Notes under the pieces: generated by a model
What the model was told of the DNA's origin: nothing
The model's input: the letters and a program-made list of their open reading frames with translations, nothing else
Databases searched by the model: none
Shown here: piece after piece, positions 43,901 through 52,062 of the stretch
Layout of the letters: each line of letters begins with the position of its first letter
How positions within the stretch are numbered: the first letter of the stretch is position 1
Made by a program: the position numbers and the translations under genes
NCBI GenBank assembly: GCA_963621575.1
Contig: CAVFEH010000012.1
Location: forward strand, 1-64,000
DNA length: 64,000 nt
Direction of reading: 5' to 3'
Source of the DNA: UBA1724 sp963621575
GTDB taxonomy: Bacteria; Verrucomicrobiota; Lentisphaeria; Oligosphaerales; Oligosphaeraceae

Positions 43901-43981
43901 GTTCAAACCCAGCCCCACCAGAGCAATGAGCAGGCAGGAGACGGCCACGGGCCGCCTTGTTGACGCATCGGCAAGAAACAT
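40904..43981 (-). CDS. RND family efflux transporter permease
   Basis: A 1025-aa inner-membrane pump of the AcrB/HAE superfamily: a short N-terminal helix, two large periplasmic loops (about 35-330 and 545-850) and twelve helices. It is the last gene of a TolC-MFP-RND operon, 16 bp after the MFP gene, with a GGGAGG ribosome site. In helix 4, where AcrB has D407-D408 in VDDAIVVVEN and many relatives VDNAIVVLEN, it reads VSNSIVVLEN (S399, N400); in helix 10 the AcrB Lys940 position is N929. Acidic residues for proton relay are therefore not in the normal places, so substrate export may use other residues. The substrate is unknown. Confidence 0.9.
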   Translation of the reverse strand: MFLADASTRRPVAVSCLLIALVGLGLNSYRKLSLENLPATDIPYVTVTTTWVGATPEDMEKDVAKHIEDAVSSLDGLKHVESTCLENVCVVRLEFQLGTDVDIAAVDVREKVDGCLEDLPDDAERPVIQKIDINATSVVKLAVTGDATLEEKYDYVDNNLADQFSMISGVGSVTIVGGNEREIHVELDRDLVEGAGLTTAEVVQAISANVNSLPSGRVREHGTEINVKFDAEYPAVEEIASFPVASRNGVRRTLGDLGRVFLTTDEVRQRAWFNGEECVLLSIVKKGEANTVKLVNACRQKVSELQGSLPGGMKLQMVSDEAASIESTVSSTLGDIVGGIILCAAILFLFLGDLRTTLIVCVSMPLTIVCSFFFMQLAGQSLNTVTLVAIGLSVGILVSNSIVVLENVSTWMEKCSDPWEAANRGTSEMAISVFASAGTNVVVMLPLTTMWSLVGQVLKPFALTTLIVNVVSIFISFTLTPILCAVLLKPKSQRRQNAFTRLMDKWTGLIRKLGERYSAMMGWAARRRWLCLATTLLCVGFFLLAMFQARSLGFTMMETSDKGKMMVSLEYPVNYDLDTTCRRVTALADEFRATLSDLENCAVSVGKRDTAGEGVTEAVYVAQIDLNFKSKLERSWTLEQRIAEVRKRMEKEPGVFYMVTATSDMGGISTPVKFSIAGKDLSVLENAGRKTLALAKELPGISTVDATVREGKPQILVTPKRTEMRDAGLSSSVLGSILRGNLEGIKAALYKSGDRSYDIRVKYAETSGMDQVAKFLLPGGDGHPVLLGSVADVTTRAIPVMIKRKDKERVVWVSGTLAEGAALQSVENELFQKMEDTGILPPGYRHEVAGDAEYLTDAMADFGEAILLAAFLTYLTICAIMESFTRPFLILLTLPFGLMGVIWGLLLSGWNIDILVMLGALMLIGVVVNAAILIVDRYATLKKTGLDSRTAMVQGAGESFRAVLMVILASALGMLPIALSTAVGSELRAGIGAASTGGVAVAGILTIFALPLIHCLFAPQGRRRE

Positions 43982-43997
43982 GCTTGGATCCTCCCGG

Positions 43998-45164
43998 CTA
44001 CTTCACTTGGACGGCATCGCCGTCCTGGATCATATACTGTCCGTCCACCACGACGGGGAGTCCAGCGGAGAGCCCCTCCCCCCGCACCTCCACCACGCCG
44101 TCCTGGGTGATGCCCTCCTCCACCGGCAACGCCACCGCACGGCCGTCCTCCACACGGTAAAGCAACAGTCCGGAGGCGCGCCGCACGGGGACGGCGAGGG
44201 GGACTCCGAAGCCGTGGGATTTTTCCAGGGCCACGGAGACCTCCACCAACTGGCCAGGAACCATGGCATCGCCCTCCCCCGCAGTCAGCTCGCCCCGCAC
44301 CTGGAAGGTCCGCAGACTGGACTGGATGAGGGGGCTCTTGTCGGTGACAAGGATGGCCTTCCGCGCGCCATTTTCATTCTCCACAAGCAATTCCGTCTTC
44401 CCGGGAAAGATCTTCGTGTAGTATGCGGCGGGAAGAAACGCCACCACCCGGAGGGCGGCGGGATCCAGAATTTTGAAGACGGGCGCCTCGGCGCGGACCT
44501 CCTCGCCTGGCTCCTGGAGACGGGCGGCGACGCATCCGGAGATGGGGGCCAGGATCGTGCAGTCCTCCAGGTTCTTTTTGGCGATGGAGAGGGAGGCCTC
44601 GGCCAGCCGGACCTGCGCCTCGGCGGCAGAGAGATTCGCCTTTGCCAAGGAGAGATCTGCGGAGGAGGCCTCGTAATTCAACGTATAGGTTTCCAACTCA
44701 TTGGAGGATACGGTCTTCTTTTCGAAGAGCCGCCGGAAGCGCTCCACATCCAAAGAGGCCTTGTGGAAGCTGGCTTGGGCCTTCTCCAGTTGCGCTTGGG
44801 CAACCACAATCGCAGACTGCCGCGCGGCCAGAGTGGCCTCCGCCACCTCAACTTGATCACGATAGGTGTGGTCGTCCAGGGAAAAAAGTTTCTGTCCGGC
44901 CTGCACGCGGTCGCCCACCTCTGCGCAGACCTCCTTCAGAGTGCCACCCACGCGGGTGGAGACGGTGGTCTGGTTCTTGGCCTCCAGGGTGCCCTTGAGA
45001 GTCAAATAACGGGTGAAATCCCGCTCCTGGAGCTGCCCCATCACCACCAGGGTGCCGGCGGGTGCGGATTCCCCGGCACAAGCGGCGTGGGTGCCAATCG
45101 CCAGGAGTGCCAGGGCGAAAAAAAGGAATGCCAGACGGGAAGAGTTCATCGTGTGGGCGGACAT
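43998..45164 (-). CDS. RND efflux periplasmic adaptor (membrane fusion protein)
   Basis: A 388-aa adaptor linking the RND pump to the outer-membrane channel. It has a signal peptide (LAFLFFALALLAIGTHAACA), the lipoyl-type halves (TRVGGTLKEVCAEVGDRVQAGQ near 65-85 and APISGCVAARLQEPGEEV near 205-225), an intervening coiled-coil hairpin (about 100-190), and beta-barrel and membrane-proximal regions. The Cys near the end of the signal peptide could be a lipid anchor but the lipobox is poor. Starts at 45164 (AGGAG 12 bp upstream) or 45149 are both possible. It sits 55 bp after tolC and 16 bp before the pump gene. Confidence 0.92.
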   Translation of the reverse strand: MSAHTMNSSRLAFLFFALALLAIGTHAACAGESAPAGTLVVMGQLQERDFTRYLTLKGTLEAKNQTTVSTRVGGTLKEVCAEVGDRVQAGQKLFSLDDHTYRDQVEVAEATLAARQSAIVVAQAQLEKAQASFHKASLDVERFRRLFEKKTVSSNELETYTLNYEASSADLSLAKANLSAAEAQVRLAEASLSIAKKNLEDCTILAPISGCVAARLQEPGEEVRAEAPVFKILDPAALRVVAFLPAAYYTKIFPGKTELLVENENGARKAILVTDKSPLIQSSLRTFQVRGELTAGEGDAMVPGQLVEVSVALEKSHGFGVPLAVPVRRASGLLLYRVEDGRAVALPVEEGITQDGVVEVRGEGLSAGLPVVVDGQYMIQDGDAVQVK

Positions 45165-45219
45165 GGCTTGTCTTGTCTCCTAAAAAAACGTGTTGTCTGG
45201 AAGGAAAGGGGTGGATGGC

Positions 45220-46668
45220 TCAGTTCACCAGAAGATCCGGGAGATTCTCCCTCATGGGGTGTTCCCGGTCCTCGGGAGTCCAATGGTCGCCGGAGGGTGT
45301 CAGAGCGCCGGTGGCCAGATCCAGGCGGACCAATGCAATATCCTTGACGAAAGCGGTCTGCACCAGCGCCAGGTGCGCGTCGTCCATTTGGGCGCGGGCA
45401 TCCAGCATTTTATAGAGGGGTTCCACCCCCTCCTCGAAGCGGGAGAGGAAGTCCTTGTAGCGGGCCTGCGCGGCATCGTAGTTCAGCTGCGCCAGGGTGC
45501 GCTGGCTGCCGGCGTCCCGCAGATCCCGGTCGGCGGAGAGGACCTCCAGCATGACGGAGAGGGAGAGTTCCTCGCGCTGGAGCCTTGCGGCCTCCCGGGC
45601 CACCTTGGCGCTGCGGTAGGAAGCGATCTTTTCACCACCCCGGAAAAGCTCCATGGCAGCGGAGACGCCACCGTAAAGATTGGTGGCGCGGTCAGCGATG
45701 TCGTCACTGGTCCAGGTGCCGTTGAGGAAGCCGCCCACAGTAGGCAGGAAATTCACCAGGGCCATGCGGACCTGGTTTTCAGACTCCACCACCAGGCGGT
45801 CCCGCAGTGAGAGTTCCGGGCGGCGCGCCAAAGCGCGCAGCACGCTGTCCTGGAGGGATTCTTCCGGGGCCTCACGGGGCTCGGAGGGATAGACAAGCCG
45901 GAGGCGGGCGGAATCCAATGGGGAAAGCCCCAGGGACTCCAGAAGTTGCCCGCGAGTCACTGCGAGCTCCCGGCGGGCTTCCTCCAGGGAAAGCTCCCGG
46001 GAACGCCACTGGGCCTGGGCGTTTGTGCACTCCCACGAAAGGACCTGCCCCTCCTCAAAAAGGGATGACACGCGCTCATACTGGCTCTTCGTGGAAGCCA
46101 CCTGGCTCTCCAAAACCGAAATCCGGATTTCGCAGAGAAGCGCCTGGTAGTAGAGGGTGGTGACCTGGGAGATGATCTCTTGACGCGCCAAATACTCGCT
46201 CAGGGCCTTGCACTGGCGTTCCAGACGACGATTGGCGTACAGCAGCCACGTGGCCGGCGCCACCAACGGCATCTCCACGCCCAGCTTGCCACTCCAACTC
46301 TCCTTGTCCGTTGTCGCCACACCGCGCATGGTCTGCTGGTGACGCCACCCTGTCCAGCCACCACTCAAGGAGACCTTCGGGAGGAACTCCGCAAAGGAGG
46401 AATCCACATCCAGCTCCGACAACCGACGCTCCAACGCCGACAGACGCAAGGAATAGTTGTTCTCCAACGCAAAGGAGAGACACGCCGACAAATCCCGCGG
46501 CTCATCCAGCCACGCGCTCCGCTCCTTCAAAATCTCCGAAAACTCCGCCGCGTGCCCTCGACGGGCCTCCCCAGGATCCCCCAGTGAAACACAAGAACAA
46601 CAGACCCCCCCCAACACCAGGCAGCACACAAACAAACTGCAAAAAAACACTCTTTCCATGCTCGCCAT
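45220..46668 (-). CDS. TolC family outer-membrane efflux protein
   Basis: A 482-aa outer-membrane channel subunit. The N-terminus carries a lipoprotein-type signal (CCLVLGGVCCSC) and two internally repeated outer membrane efflux domains with long amphipathic helices (about 55-240 and 270-470). It is first in the operon with the adaptor and RND permease, giving a complete tripartite exporter. An in-frame ATG at 46659 is an alternative start. A palindromic operator lies 111 bp upstream. Confidence 0.9.
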   Translation of the reverse strand: MASMERVFFCSLFVCCLVLGGVCCSCVSLGDPGEARRGHAAEFSEILKERSAWLDEPRDLSACLSFALENNYSLRLSALERRLSELDVDSSFAEFLPKVSLSGGWTGWRHQQTMRGVATTDKESWSGKLGVEMPLVAPATWLLYANRRLERQCKALSEYLARQEIISQVTTLYYQALLCEIRISVLESQVASTKSQYERVSSLFEEGQVLSWECTNAQAQWRSRELSLEEARRELAVTRGQLLESLGLSPLDSARLRLVYPSEPREAPEESLQDSVLRALARRPELSLRDRLVVESENQVRMALVNFLPTVGGFLNGTWTSDDIADRATNLYGGVSAAMELFRGGEKIASYRSAKVAREAARLQREELSLSVMLEVLSADRDLRDAGSQRTLAQLNYDAAQARYKDFLSRFEEGVEPLYKMLDARAQMDDAHLALVQTAFVKDIALVRLDLATGALTPSGDHWTPEDREHPMRENLPDLLVN

Positions 46669-46778
46669 GGTCCTGAAATCCTTTCAAAATGACCAACCGG
46701 AAGGACAGCCAGAGAAAATCCGCTGCAAACGCGCACTGGGACACCCGGAAACACCTCCAGTTCCTGGTGGGCGCGAAT

Positions 46779-46812
46779 GTTTCAAACATTTGTTTGAAAC
46801 GACAGCACTATA
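46779..46812 (-). promoter_or_regulatory. Palindromic operator with -10 element before the efflux operon
   Basis: Perfect 10-bp arms GTTTCAAACA (46779-46788) and TGTTTGAAAC (46791-46800) with a 2-bp spacer. Six bases upstream on the reverse strand is TATAGT (46807-46812), so a repressor bound here would cover the transcription start of tolC. TetR-family repressors commonly use such sites next to RND operons; no regulator gene is in the window. No good -35 was found. The rest of the 435-bp gap between tolC and the PFOR gene (46669-47103) has no gene. Confidence 0.6.
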
Positions 46813-47031
46813 CCATGTCGCAGGGAGCCGGCATATTTTTTTGTGGCTCGCACCGGCATGATTTCTCCGCATCAAGGAGGGAGGCCACCGCACGTCCCCC
46901 TGTGCTGTCTTTTTCCCCCTGCGGCGCCCCCTTCGGCCAGGCCTTTACATTGCGCCACAACTGCAAGAATTTCCAATTGGCATGCACTGCGCCAAGGTTC
47001 CCTGCTGAGTGTTCGGAATTCCTCATGTCAC

Positions 47032-47078
47032 AAAAAAAAGAGGCCGCGTCGGCGATTGCCGGGCGGCCTCTTTTTTTT
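47032..47078. terminator. Bidirectional intrinsic terminator after the PFOR gene
   Basis: Stem GAGGCCGC (47040-47047) with GCGGCCTC (47063-47070), flanked by an 8-A run on the left and an 8-T run on the right, so it works in either direction. It ends the PFOR transcript 26 bp after its stop. Confidence 0.85.
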
Positions 47079-47103
47079 GATGTACCAGGTCAAGCGACCT
47101 TTT

Positions 47104-50100
47104 TTACATCATCTTGCCGACCTCCTGGATGAAGGCCATGCGCTTGGCGGCGTCGTGCTCTGCCTGCTGGAAGAGCTCGGTCGCGTGGGCGGGGTTCGCC
47201 TTCTGGAGGAGCTTGTAGCGTCCCTCGGACATGAGGAATTCCTGGAACTGTCCGTTGGCGGGGGTCTTCACATCCCAACTGAAGCGCTTGTCGGCCTCGG
47301 CTGCGGGATTGAAGCGGTAGACAGGGTAGTACCCTGCCTCGACGGCGCGCTTCTGTTCAGTCTGGGTCTTGCTCATATCGATAGTATGGGCGATGCAAGG
47401 CGCATAGGCGAAGATGATGGACGGGCCGTTGTACGCCTCGGCCTCCTGGAAGGCCTTGAGGGTCTGGGCGCGGTCGTAGCCCAGGGCGACACTGGCGACA
47501 TACACATAGCCGTAGCTCATGCACATGAAGCCCATGTTCTTCTTGTAGGTGCGCTTGCCGCCGGCTGCGAACTTGGCCACGGCCGCGGTGGGGGTGGACT
47601 TGGAGGCCTGGCCACCGGTGTTGGAGTACACCTCGGTATCCAAAACCAGGATGTTCACGTTCCGGTTCATGGCGACCACATGGTCGATGCCACCGTATCC
47701 GATGTCGTTGGCCCAGCCGTCACCACCGATGATCCAGACGGACTTGTCGGTGAAGTAGTCGGCCAGTTCGTTGACCTTGGCCAGGTCGGGGCAGTCGCAC
47801 TGGGCGGCGTACTTGGCGATCACGGCCTTCGCCGCGCTCTGCGCGACAGCAGCCTCGGGGGTCTTGGAGTTGTCCCAGAACTTGAGGGCGCCGGCGATGG
47901 CGTCCTTCAGGTCGGCGGGGGCCTTCTCGCTGTTCATCACCTTGTCGCAGTAGGCCCTGAGGGTCTCGCGGTTGGAATCCACAGCCAGGCGCATGCCGAA
48001 GCCGAACTCGGCGTTGTCCTCGAAAAGGGAGTTCGCCCAGGCGGGTCCGCGGCCGTTCTTGGCCTTGGCGTAGGGGATGGTGGGGAAGGTGCCGGAGTAG
48101 ATGGAGGAGCATCCGGTGGCGTTGGCCACGATCATGTTCTCGCCGAAGAGCTGGCTGGCCAGCTTGACGTAGGGGGTCTCGCCACAGCCGGCGCAGGCGC
48201 CGGAGAACTCGAAGAGGGGCTTCCGCAGCATGGCGCCCTTGAGGGTGTTCACGCTGTTCTTGCCCATCAGGTTGTCCTCGGTGGAATCAAAGAATTTCTC
48301 GTTGGCATTCTCGCCTGCGACACGCTCGGCCACCAGGCTGGACCAGCTGAGGGCGTTGTTCTCGGGCTTGCCGTCCTTGGCGGCCTTGGCATTCACGGGG
48401 CACTGGTCGAGGCAGACGCCGCAGGCCATGCAATCCTCCACGTACACCTGGACCTTGAAGCGCAGTCCGTCGGCCTTGGGCATGGCCTCCTTGGTCTGGA
48501 AGGTGGCGGGAGCCGCCTCGAGGGCCTCGGGCTTGAAGAGCTTGGTGCGGATGGCGGCGTGGGGGCAGCTGGAGGCGCAGATGCCGCACTGGATGCACTT
48601 GTCCATGTTCCACTTGGGCACGCGGGGCGCGAAGCCACGCTTCTCCAGGGCGGCGGTGCCGGTGGGCAGAGTGCCGTCGAGGCTCATGGCGGAGACGGGA
48701 ATGGAGTCGCCGTTGTTGCGCATGGAGGGCTCCACGATCTTGCGGGCGAAGTCGTCGGCATCATCGGGAATGAGCTTCTGGTGCTCCACGCAGGGCACGC
48801 CGTCCAGGGAGGCGGGAACCTTCACCTGCACGCAGGCGTCGGCGGCGGCGTCCACCAGCTCGTTGTTCATGTCGATGACCGCCTGGCCCTTCTTGGCGAA
48901 GGTCTTGGCGTTGAGGGCCTTCATCTCCTTGGCGGCGTCCTCGAAGGGAACGATGCCGGCGATCTTGAAGTAGGCCACCATCATGACAGTATTGGCGCCC
49001 TTGCCGCGGAGACCGGGCTTGGTCTTCACGATGGCGTCGGCGTTCACATTGTAGAACTTGATGTCGTTCTTGACAATGTACTCCTGCATGTCGCGGGTCA
49101 GCTTGCCGAAGACCTCGTCGTTGGAGTAGGGGCTGTTCAGCAGGAAGGCGCCGCCCTTCTTCAGGCCCTTGAGCAGGTCATAGCGGCCGATGTAGGCGGG
49201 GCAGGAGCAACTCACCAGGTCAGGGCTGGTGATGAGGTAGGTGGACTTGATGTGGCTGTCGGAGAAACGCAGATGGCTGCAGGTCAGGCCGAAGGACTTC
49301 TTGGAGTCGTAGGCGAAGTATGCCTGCGCGTCTTTGTTGGTCAGATGTCCGATGACCTTGATGGTGGTCTTGTTGGCGCCCACGGTGCCGTCGCCGCCCA
49401 GTCCGTAGAACATGCAGGCGATGGTGCCGGCGGGCTCGGTGGTGATGTGCTCGTCGATCTTGAGGCTAGTGTGGGTCACATCATCGTCGATGCCGACGGT
49501 GAAGCCGTGGAAGCCCTTGTTCTCGAGGTGCTTGTAGACCGCGAGGATCATGGAGGGGGTGAAGTCCTTGCTGGAGAGGCCGTAGCGTCCGCCAATGACG
49601 GTGATGGCGGGATCGTTGATGGCGACCTTCACATCCATGTAGAGGGGCTCGCCGATGGCGCCGGGCTCCTTGGTGCGGTCGAGGACGGCGATGCGCTTGA
49701 CAGTCTTGGGAAGGGCGGCCAGGAACTTGTCGGCGTAGAAGGGACGATAGAGACGGACCTTCACCAGGCCGTACTTGGTGCCGCGGGTGCTGTTGAGGTA
49801 GTTGATGGTCTCCTCGATGGCCTCGCAGGAAGAGCCCATGGCCACGATCACATCGGTGGCGTCGGGAGCGCCGACGTAGTCGAAGAGGTGGTAGGCGCGT
49901 CCGGTGACCTTGGCCACGGCGTCCATCTTGGCCTGGACGATGTCGCCCGCCGCCATGTAGTACTGGTTGACGGTCTCGCGGCCCTGGAAGTAGACGTCGC
50001 CATTCTGGGCACCCACCTTGGTGACGGGGGCCTCGGGGCGCAGTCCGCGGGCGCGGAACTCGGCGATGGCCTTGCGGTCGACCAGCTTGGCGATCTCCTC

Positions 50101-50664
50101 GTAGGGGATCTCCTCGAACTTGTGGACCTCGTGGCTGGTGCGGAAGCCATCGAAGAACTGGAGGAAGGGCACCTTGGCGGTGTAGGTGGAGAGGTGGGCA
50201 ACCAGAGCCATGTCCATCTCTTCCTGGACGGAGTTGGCGACCAGCATGGCGAAGCCGGTGTTGCGGCAGGCCATGACATCGGAGTGGTCGCCGAAGATGG
50301 CGAGGGACTGGCAGGCCAGGGAGCGTGCGGTCACATGGAAGACGGTGGGCAGCATCTCACCCGCGATCTTGTACATGTTGGGGATCATCAGGAGCAGGCC
50401 CTGGGAGGCGGTGTAGGTGGTGGTCAGGGATCCGGCGGCCAGCATGCCGTGGACGGCGCCCGCCGCTCCGGCCTCGGACTGCATCTCGACCACGGAGACC
50501 TGCTTGCCCCAGATATTCCGCTTGTCCTCAGCGGCCCACTGATCCACCCACTCGCCCATGGTGGAGGAGGGAGTGATGGGATAGATGGCGGCGGTTTCGC
50601 TCAGAGCATACGCCACGTATGCGGCTGCGTAGTTGCCGTCCTGGGTGTTGATTTGACCCGACAT
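47104..50664 (-). CDS. nifJ: Pyruvate:ferredoxin (flavodoxin) oxidoreductase
   Basis: Single-chain PFOR that converts pyruvate and CoA to acetyl-CoA, CO2 and reduced ferredoxin; a central catabolic enzyme of anaerobes. The 1186-aa protein has the pyruvate-binding domain (AAIYPITPSSTMGEW), the CoA-binding region, a two-cluster ferredoxin domain (KCIQCGICASSCP and DCMACGVCLDQCP), and the TPP domain (CAGCGETPYVKL; GDGWANDIGYGG) with a further Cys for the third cluster near the C-terminus. ATG 50664 has a strong AGGAGA site 7 bp upstream, unlike most operon-leading genes here, which fits high expression. The antisense strand carries a 1363-codon open frame that is not a gene. Confidence 0.97.
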   Translation of the reverse strand: MSGQINTQDGNYAAAYVAYALSETAAIYPITPSSTMGEWVDQWAAEDKRNIWGKQVSVVEMQSEAGAAGAVHGMLAAGSLTTTYTASQGLLLMIPNMYKIAGEMLPTVFHVTARSLACQSLAIFGDHSDVMACRNTGFAMLVANSVQEEMDMALVAHLSTYTAKVPFLQFFDGFRTSHEVHKFEEIPYEEIAKLVDRKAIAEFRARGLRPEAPVTKVGAQNGDVYFQGRETVNQYYMAAGDIVQAKMDAVAKVTGRAYHLFDYVGAPDATDVIVAMGSSCEAIEETINYLNSTRGTKYGLVKVRLYRPFYADKFLAALPKTVKRIAVLDRTKEPGAIGEPLYMDVKVAINDPAITVIGGRYGLSSKDFTPSMILAVYKHLENKGFHGFTVGIDDDVTHTSLKIDEHITTEPAGTIACMFYGLGGDGTVGANKTTIKVIGHLTNKDAQAYFAYDSKKSFGLTCSHLRFSDSHIKSTYLITSPDLVSCSCPAYIGRYDLLKGLKKGGAFLLNSPYSNDEVFGKLTRDMQEYIVKNDIKFYNVNADAIVKTKPGLRGKGANTVMMVAYFKIAGIVPFEDAAKEMKALNAKTFAKKGQAVIDMNNELVDAAADACVQVKVPASLDGVPCVEHQKLIPDDADDFARKIVEPSMRNNGDSIPVSAMSLDGTLPTGTAALEKRGFAPRVPKWNMDKCIQCGICASSCPHAAIRTKLFKPEALEAAPATFQTKEAMPKADGLRFKVQVYVEDCMACGVCLDQCPVNAKAAKDGKPENNALSWSSLVAERVAGENANEKFFDSTEDNLMGKNSVNTLKGAMLRKPLFEFSGACAGCGETPYVKLASQLFGENMIVANATGCSSIYSGTFPTIPYAKAKNGRGPAWANSLFEDNAEFGFGMRLAVDSNRETLRAYCDKVMNSEKAPADLKDAIAGALKFWDNSKTPEAAVAQSAAKAVIAKYAAQCDCPDLAKVNELADYFTDKSVWIIGGDGWANDIGYGGIDHVVAMNRNVNILVLDTEVYSNTGGQASKSTPTAAVAKFAAGGKRTYKKNMGFMCMSYGYVYVASVALGYDRAQTLKAFQEAEAYNGPSIIFAYAPCIAHTIDMSKTQTEQKRAVEAGYYPVYRFNPAAEADKRFSWDVKTPANGQFQEFLMSEGRYKLLQKANPAHATELFQQAEHDAAKRMAFIQEVGKMM

Positions 50665-50993
50665 TTGTTTTCTCCTGTGTGTTATGTTGCTTTGTCCTGG
50701 CCGGAAAAAAGAGACCATCGACAATGTTTTTGCCCCGCAAACAGAGAAATGGCGCCGGCGCCACAGACGCCAGCGCACTCTCGCCACCCACGGGGAAAAG
50801 GGGCGCGACAAGGGATGCCCTTCCGTAAACGCGGGAATATATGCCCTCATTCCCGGTCTGCGACAAAGTGCTCCCCGCCCTTTAAAAGGGGGAAGTCCGG
50901 CCACTCCGCGGGGGCCTGCAGGCAGGCCTCCTGACGGGCGCCGGCACCGCGGCGCGGCAGGGAAGCGGCGGGGGGGCGCGCGGACCCCCGACT
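50665..50993. other. Gene-free region upstream of the PFOR gene
   Basis: 329 bp between the amidohydrolase stop and the PFOR start. It must contain the PFOR promoter. The segment next to the amidohydrolase is very GC-rich with short G and C runs; the PFOR-proximal end carries the AGGAGA ribosome site. No RNA gene or clear repeat was recognised. Confidence 0.45.
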
Positions 50994-51869
50994 CTAGACT
51001 GCCGATTGCCGGCAACAGCCTCCTGGCTGCACGGATGCCTCTGCGCCCGCGTCCAACGGCACGCACTGTTTCGTCACGCAGAACAACCGGTTGGCGTTGG
51101 TGAGGATGGTTTCGAGTTGTGCAGAGGAGAGCGCGAGCCGTTTTTGGAGAAGGATCCGTTCGTCTGCGCAATCGAAGAGCGGGTAGTCGGAGCCGAAGAG
51201 GAAATTCTCCAAGGGGAAGCTATGGAAGATCTGCTCCAGAAGCCCCTGCGGGATTGCGAAGAGGGAGCTGGAGGTATCCATGAGGATGTCGAGTCCCTTG
51301 AGGGCTTCGACCACGTAGGGCCAGTGCCAGACGCCGCCGAAGTGTGCGGCGATAAGTTCCAGCCTGGGGAATTTCCGCTTGATGGCGGCCACCTTGAAGG
51401 GGCAGGAGGGATTTTCGGCAGGCGGAAGTTTGTCTCCCACGTGGACGAGGACGGTGAAGCGCCCCTCCACTGCGCCGAAGAAGGGCTCCAGCCGTGGGTC
51501 GTCCAGGCGGAAGCCCTGGAAATCGGGATGGAGCTTGATGCCGTGGATGCCACGATCCCAGAGGAATGCGAGGACGTCATCCATCTTCGAGTAATCGGGA
51601 TGGATGGTCCCGAAGGGGATTACGCCGGGGGTCCCGACGAGAGAGGCGGCGTAGCTGTTGGCGGGCTCCACCTGTTCTGGCTTGGTTGCGGCGGAGAGCA
51701 CGCTGGAGTAGTCCAGCCCGGCCTTCCGCATGCGGGGGACCATATCCTCCCAAAAGCCCCCACCGATGGCGGGGATGCCGTAGTGTTCCTGGAGCTGCGC
51801 CACCGCCTTCGCCGCGATCTTCGGGTGGAAGGCGTGGGCGTGGATGTCGATTCTGGGGAGGGAGGACAT
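50994..51869 (-). CDS. Amidohydrolase family 2 (metal-dependent hydrolase/decarboxylase-like) protein
   Basis: A 291-aa TIM-barrel protein of the amidohydrolase-2/ACMSD-related group. The metal site motif HAHAFHP is at the N-terminus, with GIKLHPDFQGF, LVHVGD, IAAHFGG and FGSDYPLFD supplying the other ligands in the family pattern. ATG 51869 was chosen because it begins MSSLPRIDIHAHAF and has AGGAGA immediately before; the longer frame is leader. The last about 20 residues are unlike the family and may be a short tail. It stands between PFOR and the 2-oxoacid oxidoreductase operon; no metabolic link is evident. Confidence 0.82.
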   Translation of the reverse strand: MSSLPRIDIHAHAFHPKIAAKAVAQLQEHYGIPAIGGGFWEDMVPRMRKAGLDYSSVLSAATKPEQVEPANSYAASLVGTPGVIPFGTIHPDYSKMDDVLAFLWDRGIHGIKLHPDFQGFRLDDPRLEPFFGAVEGRFTVLVHVGDKLPPAENPSCPFKVAAIKRKFPRLELIAAHFGGVWHWPYVVEALKGLDILMDTSSSLFAIPQGLLEQIFHSFPLENFLFGSDYPLFDCADERILLQKRLALSSAQLETILTNANRLFCVTKQCVPLDAGAEASVQPGGCCRQSAV

Positions 51870-52062
51870 TCTCCTGGGTTCCTTGACCTTGCCTTGAGAG
51901 AAAAAAAGAGGGGCGGCCTGGCGTAGAAGCGGGGGGTGTACGGCGGGAGTCTTTTTCTCCACGTGCCGTGTCCCCCGCCCCGCCGGGGCCGCCCGGGGGG
52001 CGCTGTCCATGCCGGACGAAGAGCAGTCGTCCCGGAACGGAGCAGCTCCCGATTGGATTCGC

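Noticed and set aside
46843..50934. A 1363-codon open frame on the forward strand
   Set aside because: It is antisense to the PFOR gene across its full length, and its Gly/His/Leu-rich translation reflects PFOR codon bias rather than a protein.
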